Made by a program: the position numbers and the translations under genes. Positions 14,948 to 21,604 of a stretch of 23,525 nt of DNA are shown here, one piece after another (the first letter of the stretch is position 1; every line of letters starts with the position of its first letter). The notes beneath the pieces were generated by a model. The model made no database searches and was not told the DNA's origin. It worked only from the letters and a program-made list of their open reading frames with translations. Location of the stretch: IMG/VR virus record IMGVR_UViG_3300009488_000076, positions 1 through 23,525 of that record; one strand, 5' to 3'. Source of the stretch: a virus.

Positions 14948-17900
14948 AACGGAAACTGTGAAAGAAGAAGATATAATTTAGAGTTAACATTAGTTTCTAA
15001 CAACGACTATGATAATATAATAGATTGGTGGAACGGACAAAACATACAAGCTTTGATAAACACCGGTGAGCAAGAAGTTGGTGGAGGTGCAAGTTTAATT
15101 ACAAATGAGTATATATCTACTTTAGCAACTGAAGCAAATGGTAATCCTGGAGCTACTATAACTCCTACTCTTAGCACTAATTTTATCCAATGGTATCAAC
15201 ATACTGTTACCAATGAAATAATATTTTTAGTATCGGGAACAAGAGGTTGCGGTGGATTATCAAGAAAGTCTAAAAGAAGGTCAAGAGTAAAAGTAGAGTG
15301 GGAAATATTTAGAGCAGAAAGCACAATTGTTTGGGAAACATTACCACTCGATGCTAACCCCGATATATGGTTTGAAGGTTCACAGTCTTTTGCTATTGAA
15401 AATGGATTACATCAATCGGGTAACCAAAGCGGAGACCAAAATCAAACCGCACTATTACCCGCTCTTGTATCTACAGATTTTGCAAATTGTTTTGCTTTTG
15501 GAAACGGAGTTGAAAGTTATAAAATAAGAGATTCTATAATTGGTAAAACTATGGTGTTAGGAAACAGAGTTACCTCAACACAATCTGAAGATTATAGAAA
15601 AGTCCATAGGTTCGCAGATTTAACTTATAGTGGTATATATAATGATGAGTCTAATGTAAATAAACTAAATGAATTTAATTTAGGTTTATTAAACTTTAAA
15701 AACCTAGAAGATTCTTTTGGACCTATAATGAGAATAGAAGGTAGAAGCACCGATGTGTTATGTTTGCAAGAAGATAAAATATCTTATGTATTAGCAGGTA
15801 AAAATTTATTATCAGATGCTGCCGTTGGCGGAGCGATTGCTTCAGTACCCGAAGTTTTAGGAACACAGATTGCAAGATTAGAAGAATTTGGAATTAGTAG
15901 AAACCCCGAAAGCTATGCTATATATGGATACGATAAATATTTCAGCGATGCTAAACGAGGTGCTTTATTACAGTTAAAAGGCACGGCTTATAGTAACGAA
16001 CAATTAATTGTTATTTCAGAAAACAATATGAGAAGTTGGTTTAGAGATTTATTTATTGATTTTCCAACTACACAAAAACTAGGAGGGTTTGATCCTTATA
16101 TGGATGAGTATGTATTTTCTTCTAACAACTTACAATTGCCGTCAGAGGTGGTTTGTATTGATTGTAATACCACAAGAACTTTTCCTAAAGATGCTAATCA
16201 AATTATAGATTTATGTTATGATTTAGGTAGTCTTGTTGGAGATGTAGGTATTGTAATAAATGTTACTAACATAACAAATGATATAGAGTTAGATTTTAAT
16301 TATAATAACGCTTCTACAACTGTAGATATAGATGTAGATGGAACATATACTGAAACCATTAATAAAGATTCAGTTCAAGAAACTCAATTAGATGTTACAG
16401 TAAGTGGTGCGGGTAGTGCTACCATTGAACTTACTGTAAATTGTCCCGATGCTCCAACTATCAGAATATATCAGATTACTGTTAATAATAACAACGAGGC
16501 AAACCAATCTATTCACAATGAATACAGATGGACAGATGGTGCATTTATTTCTCCTCAACATTCAGAGCTTGTAGTTTTACAAGCAGGATTTGACAACCCT
16601 TTAGTTTCTCAATACTCAGTTGTTTCAGGTCCTCAAGGAGGTGGTGTGATTCCCGCTAACGGAGCAACAGTTACAATAAATAACAATAAAATACCACCGA
16701 GTGATGATTTTGTGTTTAATCCAAGCACAATGAGTTTTAAATTTTTAAGAAGTAATATTGGGTACAACAATACCCCCGCAGATATTTTAGCTTTATTATT
16801 AAATGCGTCAACACAAACTTTACCAACAGATGCTACACTTGCTCCCGATATTTATAGTGGTCAATTTACAATGCCTAATACGGGAGATAATTTATATTTA
16901 ATATATGACTATAGACAACCAACTGAAGTAATATTATGTTATGGAACAAGTGTCGCTGATGTGTGTTGTGAATGTGATCAAAGCGATCCACCTTCTGCCG
17001 TTACATTTTTAGTTCAACAATGTAGAAACGACCAAGTTATAAATATAGAATATGTAGACCAAACTGATTTAAGTGGTACGATTTCAATTGGAGATTTTAT
17101 TACCATTAATGATCCAAGTTTAACTCCAGGATGTGCGTTTGAAGTATTGAGTCAATCAAATCAAACTGCAACTTTTTCAGCTCTTGCAAAATTAAACATA
17201 GACAATTGTAGCGGAACTTGTCAAGAATATACTGTAACTAATCCAACATCAATAAAACCAACTATATTTTATACTGATTGTCAAGGTGCTCCACAACAAG
17301 TTCTTGTAGATGGAGGAGGTAGTGTAACTTTTTGTTCAAGTGGCAGCATTACAAGTTCGGGTGTATTTATAGATGATCTTGTTGTAGTGTTAAATAAATG
17401 TGAGTGTGGTGCACCACCACCAACCACAAATTATAGACTAAGGAGATGTCAATCAACTTTTACAAATTCTGCACCCCCCGAAGTAATTGCGGATTCTCCT
17501 CTCATTACTCCTAGTATTGGAAATTTAGTGGTAATTACAGGACAACCCGATTGTGTATATGAAGTAATATCTTTAGTACAAGATGTGGAAAGTATCAGTA
17601 TAACATCATTTGCAACTGAAAGCACTTGTACGCAAGTATGTAATTTTTATACTGTAAATCTTGCTTCAGGAACATCGGGTAGTATTACATTTAAAGATTG
17701 TGATAATGGTGGTCAAGTCACTACTATAAACTTTACTCCCAAAACTACATCTGCAACTATTTGCACCACAGAAGTAACTCAAATAAGTAATAATGTTGAT
17801 TTAATATTTAATAATTGTAAATGTCCCGAAGAAGAAGAACCCGCATTTTTAGGTAAACTTTGTGCGGGACAAGGATTAGACTCTACACAATTCCAAGATA

Positions 17901-18265
17901 TTTTTGATGTGTTAGAGGATTCCTTTGGTTTAGGAGTTCAAGTAGGAGATTTTGTAGAGGTTGATAGTAAATTTACGGGATCTAGTTGTGTATACGAAAT
18001 TGTTTCAACAACAAGCTCTGCACCTGTATATCCTATAGACAGACTCCATCCGCAACAATCTTGTGTAGGTGTTGATAATATTTATGAGTTAACAAACTCT
18101 ACTGTAAATCAAAAAAGTGTAGAATATGTAGATTGTACCTTTGCAACACAATTGATTAGTATTCCACCAGGATTTACAGATGTGATTGGTGCAACAGAGT
18201 TTGTAAGTGTGGATTCAGGAGTAGTTGTAAATGTAATATCTTGTGATTGTGTAACCCCAATATAA
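14948..18265 (+). CDS. Tail muzzle / stabilization protein, segment 3 with Cys-rich C-terminal repeats
   Basis: This is the third same-phase stretch, 1105 residues, ending at TAA. After TGA the frame runs NGNCERRRYNLELTLVSNND, and the first plausible start, TTG at 15053, lies 35 codons in, arguing against a separate gene. Residues up to about 16150 continue the tail propeller (DVLCLQEDKISYVLAGKNLL, FGISRNPESYAIYGYDKYF). A beta-sandwich part with NEYRWTDGAFISPQ and VVSGPQGGGVIPANGATV follows. The last 435 residues form three Cys-rich repeats. The distal part likely forms the tail tip that meets the host surface. The next gene follows after 9 bases. Confidence 0.8.
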   Translation, partial: NGNCERRRYNLELTLVSNNDYDNIIDWWNGQNIQALINTGEQEVGGGASLITNEYISTLATEANGNPGATITPTLSTNFIQWYQHTVTNEIIFLVSGTRGCGGLSRKSKRRSRVKVEWEIFRAESTIVWETLPLDANPDIWFEGSQSFAIENGLHQSGNQSGDQNQTALLPALVSTDFANCFAFGNGVESYKIRDSIIGKTMVLGNRVTSTQSEDYRKVHRFADLTYSGIYNDESNVNKLNEFNLGLLNFKNLEDSFGPIMRIEGRSTDVLCLQEDKISYVLAGKNLLSDAAVGGAIASVPEVLGTQIARLEEFGISRNPESYAIYGYDKYFSDAKRGALLQLKGTAYSNEQLIVISENNMRSWFRDLFIDFPTTQKLGGFDPYMDEYVFSSNNLQLPSEVVCIDCNTTRTFPKDANQIIDLCYDLGSLVGDVGIVINVTNITNDIELDFNYNNASTTVDIDVDGTYTETINKDSVQETQLDVTVSGAGSATIELTVNCPDAPTIRIYQITVNNNNEANQSIHNEYRWTDGAFISPQHSELVVLQAGFDNPLVSQYSVVSGPQGGGVIPANGATVTINNNKIPPSDDFVFNPSTMSFKFLRSNIGYNNTPADILALLLNASTQTLPTDATLAPDIYSGQFTMPNTGDNLYLIYDYRQPTEVILCYGTSVADVCCECDQSDPPSAVTFLVQQCRNDQVINIEYVDQTDLSGTISIGDFITINDPSLTPGCAFEVLSQSNQTATFSALAKLNIDNCSGTCQEYTVTNPTSIKPTIFYTDCQGAPQQVLVDGGGSVTFCSSGSITSSGVFIDDLVVVLNKCECGAPPPTTNYRLRRCQSTFTNSAPPEVIADSPLITPSIGNLVVITGQPDCVYEVISLVQDVESISITSFATESTCTQVCNFYTVNLASGTSGSITFKDCDNGGQVTTINFTPKTTSATICTTEVTQISNNVDLIFNNCKCPEEEEPAFLGKLCAGQGLDSTQFQDIFDVLEDSFGLGVQVGDFVEVDSKFTGSSCVYEIVSTTSSAPVYPIDRLHPQQSCVGVDNIYELTNSTVNQKSVEYVDCTFATQLISIPPGFTDVIGATEFVSVDSGVVVNVISCDCVTPI
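16967..18250 (+). repeat. Three tandem Cys-rich repeats of about 140 residues
   Basis: C-x-C pairs lie at 16967-16975, 17399-17407, 17816-17824 and 18242-18250, spaced 144, 139 and 142 codons. Each unit contains an early RC/QC/LC cysteine, a C-x-(Y/F)-E-(V/I) strand, a cysteine followed by a tyrosine strand (EYTV, FYTV, IYEL), and a YxDC/FKDC strand. Repeats 1 and 2 have an additional cysteine that repeat 3 lacks. The DNA is diverged. Confidence 0.8.
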
Positions 18266-18274
18266 ATTTTAATT

Positions 18275-19213
18275 ATGTCTACATCAAATACATATTATTT
18301 AAACGGACCTACCCTCGCTACTGCGACTGCGGTTTTTAGTGATTCTAACTTAACTGTTTGTGCTCCCGATGGTTTTTATTCTGATAATACCATTTCAAGA
18401 GAGCAAGTAAACTGTGTGTTATTACCCGCTCAAACTTGTCCAAGTTGTGCAAGTCCATGTGATTCTCCGATAAACGCAGATGGAGATCAAGGATTTTACA
18501 AAGCGTCATTCCAATCAGGAACAGATACGGGTGCTATGCTTATATATTTTAGTCCTAGAGGAATACCCGATGGTATAAAAGCAAGTTTAGGAACATATAG
18601 CACAAGTGAAACCACAAGTCAAACTCACGGATATGCGGCTGCAAGTTCAATGAATAATTTTGTATATCTAGGTAACCCAAGTCTAGACTGCGGTATAGGA
18701 ACTACCTTAGATGCGGGTGGATTTACAAATTTAAATGAGTTTGTTTATCAAGGCGGTAATGTAAATGATTATGTTGGAACAGGGCAAACTGTTAACATAC
18801 AAGGATCAAGTGCCGATGTAGTATTGTTGGGTGGTTATTCTCAACCTACTAATATGGCTACATTAGTAGTTCCTAAAACAAGTAATGTAGATGAAATATT
18901 AATTGTAGATGTTGTCGGTCCTTGTAGCGGAACGGCATTTGATTTACAAATAAACTGTCCCGCACCTTTGTTACCCACACCAATATCGACTGTGGGAGAA
19001 GAATGTGGTACAGATCAATTTCCAAATACAGTTTATGTTGCACCTAATTCTAACGGAACTGCGGGAGATCCCGCACTCAACGAATTTGCTTTTGCAGATG
19101 AGAATGGTGCTCAAAAATACAGTCCTGGACAATACACTATCAACCCCGCAAGTGGTAAGAAATTTATAACTATAGATGGAAATGGAGTAATAACTAATTT
19201 TGTAAATTGCTAA
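18275..19213 (+). CDS. Tail protein with Cys-rich beta modules
   Basis: It encodes 312 residues, starting in TTTAATTATG nine bases after the muzzle stop. The N-terminal module (YYLNGPTLATATAVF, APDGFYSD, then Cys 47, 55, 58 and 62 in QTCPSCASPC) is one I recall from tail proteins of Bacteroidota phages. The centre is Gly/Ser/Thr-rich beta sequence (GMLIYF-like strands, FVYLGNPSLDCG, VVLLGGYSQPTNMATLVV). The C-terminal module (NTVYVAPNSNG, FAFADENGAQKYSPGQY, ITIDGNGVITNFVNC) is a separate small beta domain with a terminal Cys. No signal peptide or membrane segment is seen. It is probably a tail-tip or fibre-attachment component beside the muzzle. One base separates it from the next ATG. Confidence 0.72.
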   Translation: MSTSNTYYLNGPTLATATAVFSDSNLTVCAPDGFYSDNTISREQVNCVLLPAQTCPSCASPCDSPINADGDQGFYKASFQSGTDTGAMLIYFSPRGIPDGIKASLGTYSTSETTSQTHGYAAASSMNNFVYLGNPSLDCGIGTTLDAGGFTNLNEFVYQGGNVNDYVGTGQTVNIQGSSADVVLLGGYSQPTNMATLVVPKTSNVDEILIVDVVGPCSGTAFDLQINCPAPLLPTPISTVGEECGTDQFPNTVYVAPNSNGTAGDPALNEFAFADENGAQKYSPGQYTINPASGKKFITIDGNGVITNFVNC

Positions 19214-19214
19214 T

Positions 19215-20069
19215 ATGTCAACAAATTATACACTAACATATGATGAAGGAGTAAAAGGGTTTCCATCCTTTTACAGTTTTTTCCCTGACTTTATGATGGG
19301 AATGAATAATTATTTTTACACATTTAAAGGTGGAAACTTATATAGACACAACACTAATTCAATTAGAAATCAATATTATGGTGTAAACTATTCATCTAAT
19401 ATTACATCAGTCTTTAATGAAAACCCATTGGTTAACAAAGTATTTAAAACCATTGCTTTAGAATCGGATGATGCGTGGTCATTTAACGGATCTAGTGATC
19501 AGCAAACGGGAAACTTTATAGAAAGTTCGTTCTTCAAATTAAAAGAAGGAGACTACTATGCTTTTTTAAGAGCTGAAGGAACTACAGAAACTAATGTTCC
19601 TGGACAATATATTGACATACCCGCTAACTCAGCACAGTTTCCGTTGAGGTCAGTAAATGGTATTGCTAATTGCACAACTGTAGATGCAACTAACCCCGCA
19701 TCTGTTATTATTAATTTTGCATTAGATATAAGTATTGGTTCAATATTAAGTGTTGGAGATTTAATATATTTTGGAGATCCTAATGTATCGCCAATAACAC
19801 CGACATTAGGTGGTGTTTTACTAAATATAAATGTAGATTTACAGAACAGTATAAATCAAATTATTATTGACACTACCATAACAAATACTGCGGGTGTCGT
19901 AGTAGGTCAAGCACCTTCAGATGCTGACTATATATTCTTTATAAAGTCGGGTGTAGCAGAGTCTCACGGACTTTTAGGGCACTATTGTGTGTTTGAATTA
20001 AGAAACAATAATACTGCCGCAGTAGAGCTATTTGCCGTGATGGCTGATGTAATGAAATCTTTCCCTTAA
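19215..20069 (+). CDS. Conserved phage tail protein
   Basis: It encodes 284 residues, starting one base after the previous stop. Strongly conserved-looking blocks are EGVKGFPSFYSFFPDFMMGM (residues 11-30), NYFYTFKGGNLYRHNTNSIR (32-51), NPLVNKVFKTIALESDDAW, GLLGHYCVFEL and the end ELFAVMADVMKSFP. I recall this block set in tail clusters of crAss-like and flavobacterial phages, always after the muzzle gene, with no assigned reaction. It is aromatic-rich and lacks catalytic motifs, suggesting a structural tail part. The stop TAA is followed within seven bases by the promoter of the next unit. Confidence 0.75.
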   Translation: MSTNYTLTYDEGVKGFPSFYSFFPDFMMGMNNYFYTFKGGNLYRHNTNSIRNQYYGVNYSSNITSVFNENPLVNKVFKTIALESDDAWSFNGSSDQQTGNFIESSFFKLKEGDYYAFLRAEGTTETNVPGQYIDIPANSAQFPLRSVNGIANCTTVDATNPASVIINFALDISIGSILSVGDLIYFGDPNVSPITPTLGGVLLNINVDLQNSINQIIIDTTITNTAGVVVGQAPSDADYIFFIKSGVAESHGLLGHYCVFELRNNNTAAVELFAVMADVMKSFP

Positions 20070-20075
20070 TTTTCT

Positions 20076-20083
20076 TATCTTTG
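20076..20083 (+). promoter_or_regulatory. Bacteroidota-type promoter TATCTTTG, nearly leaderless
   Basis: TATCTTTG lies in the 23-base gap between genes and ends nine bases before the ATG at 20093. Since transcription starts a few bases after the -7 element, the mRNA leader would be only about 2-5 bases. Confidence 0.68.
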
Positions 20084-20092
20084 TAGAAAAGT

Positions 20093-20605
20093 ATGAGTTT
20101 TTTGAGTTTAAACGAAAACCCTGAAGCTATACTGCAAGAGGTTAACAAAAATCGTGGTATACTTTGGGAAAAAATTAGTCAATTCAAAGACACAATTTTA
20201 GACCAAGAAGGAGTCGTTATTCATCATACTAAAGAGATGGATGAGTTGATGCCTGTGAAACATCATTTAAAAGATGGTTTATATACACGGGAAATATTTA
20301 TGCCAAAGAATAGTTTGGTTGTAAGTTTTATACATAAACAAAGCCACCCATCTTTTTTTTTAAAAGGAGAAATGTCTGTGTTATTAGACACAGGAGAAGT
20401 TAAACGAATTAAAGCACCAATGGTAGTGCAAACAGATATAGGAACACAAAGAGTCGCATTTATGCACGAAGATTGTGTTTGGACTTGTGTTTATAAAACT
20501 GATGCAGAAACTATTGAAGAAGCAGAAAAAGAAGTGTATACATATAATTACAAAGAATTACCAAGCTATGTAATTAATAATAAAAAAATGTTATGTCAGG
20601 AGTAA
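20093..20605 (+). CDS. Cupin-like phage protein
   Basis: It encodes 170 residues. The sequence fits a cupin barrel: a first motif with H81 and H85 (IHKQSHPSFFLKGEMSV, G92) and a second with P109, G117 and H125 (APMVVQTDIGTQRVAFMHED). The Glu of the first canonical motif is not in clear register, so metal binding may be reduced or absent. N-terminal residues 1-40 are helical. Related single-domain cupin proteins occur in tail clusters of many phages (from memory), where the role is unknown; sugar binding or assembly are possible. It has its own promoter seven bases after the preceding gene. Its 3' end overlaps the next gene by 13 bases. Confidence 0.7.
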   Translation: MSFLSLNENPEAILQEVNKNRGILWEKISQFKDTILDQEGVVIHHTKEMDELMPVKHHLKDGLYTREIFMPKNSLVVSFIHKQSHPSFFLKGEMSVLLDTGEVKRIKAPMVVQTDIGTQRVAFMHEDCVWTCVYKTDAETIEEAEKEVYTYNYKELPSYVINNKKMLCQE

Positions 20606-21600
20606 TTGCAGGATTAGTTATATCAGTTGGAACAACAACCGCTAGTTTTATTCAAGCGGGGCAACAAAGAAAACTTGCTGCTAAAGCAGAAAGAGAAGCT
20701 GATTTAGCTATGGAAAGAGCAAGAAAAGAACTCACAAAAAACACTCTTGCTGCATTAGATATTGACAGAGAACCTTACGAATTAGAAAGAGAAGCTTTAT
20801 TGAGTGCGGGTGCACAAGCAGTTGAAGCGGGGCAAGAAAGTGAAAGAGGAGCTGCGGCAACTGCGGGTAGAGTTTTTGCTGCTCAACAAAGAGGTCAAGC
20901 GGGAATCCGTTCCGCAATGTCAAAAGAGTTAACCGCATTAGAGAAAGCTGCGGCAGAAGAAGAAGGAAGATTAAGAGACATAGGTGTTCAATTAGATTTA
21001 GGAGAAGTAGCGGGTGCTCAACAAGCAATGAGAGACGCACAAAATAATCAAGCCGCTGCGGTTCAACAAGGTATAGCGGGTGTTGGTCAAATTGCTTCGG
21101 GAGTCGCACAATTATCTCCTACTTATGGTAAATCAGAAGGTGTAAGAGAGTTTGATAAAGGACAAAGAAAAGCCGTTAGAGAAGATAAAAAAACTTTTAT
21201 AGAAGATTTTAGAACCGCTAATCCCGATGATGGTTTCTTAGGTATAGGCACGGGTGCACGAAAAGCATATAGAGCAGATGATGCAGCCAACCAAAGAGTA
21301 CAAGGTGTCAAACAAGATTTCCTACAAGGTCGAATTGCAGATTTAACATTAAGTGAAACAGAGCTAGGAGACTTTGTTGCTGCGGGTATTCAAAAGAAAG
21401 AAAACGCAGAAGGAAAAATGGAAGATGTATTGATTGGTGCTGAAAAAATTGATGTGAAGGAGATAAAAAATATGGATAGAGATACTTTTAAAAACTATAT
21501 GGATTCTTTATCTCCTGGACAACGAACTATCTTACTAGAAAAACTAAATTTAGTAGAACCCGCTGATCCTATGGATGGGTTTATGGGAATACAAGGATAA
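20593..21600 (+). CDS. Internal virion / ejection protein candidate
   Basis: It encodes 335 residues. The ATG at 20593 lies in the preceding gene's last codons. A hydrophobic N-terminal segment (VIAGLVISVGTTTASFI, residues 4-20) could be a membrane or amphipathic helix. It is followed by long Ala/Glu/Gln-rich helices (AAKAEREADLAMERARKEL, ERGAAATAGRVFAAQQRG) and a second Ala/Gly region (AAVQQGIAGVGQIASGVAQL). This pattern is typical of podovirus head-internal proteins that leave with the DNA (T7 gp14, P22 gp7, crAss-like cargo). The C-terminal third is charged (KGQRKAVREDKKTF). It stops at TAA with an in-phase TAG directly after. The following large gene is probably its ejection partner. Confidence 0.68.
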   Translation: MSGVIAGLVISVGTTTASFIQAGQQRKLAAKAEREADLAMERARKELTKNTLAALDIDREPYELEREALLSAGAQAVEAGQESERGAAATAGRVFAAQQRGQAGIRSAMSKELTALEKAAAEEEGRLRDIGVQLDLGEVAGAQQAMRDAQNNQAAAVQQGIAGVGQIASGVAQLSPTYGKSEGVREFDKGQRKAVREDKKTFIEDFRTANPDDGFLGIGTGARKAYRADDAANQRVQGVKQDFLQGRIADLTLSETELGDFVAAGIQKKENAEGKMEDVLIGAEKIDVKEIKNMDRDTFKNYMDSLSPGQRTILLEKLNLVEPADPMDGFMGIQG

Positions 21601-21604
21601 TAGA

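Larger units (their letters stand above)
12464..18265 (+). other. Single muzzle reading frame with two in-frame stop codons
   Basis: The three segments share one phase across 5802 bases (1933 coding positions plus final TAA), broken only by TAA at codon 575 and TGA at codon 828. No frameshift, terminator, promoter or start-like context is seen at either break. The full length fits the very large muzzle proteins of crAss-like phages. Confidence 0.8.

Noticed and set aside
15327-15527. 66-codon + ORF in another frame within the muzzle gene
   Set aside because: Lies wholly inside the muzzle frame, with no start context.
20732-21109. Minus-strand 125-codon ORF opposite the ejection protein
   Set aside because: Leu-rich antisense of Ala/Glu/Gln helices; no promoter, and the + strand is strongly coding.
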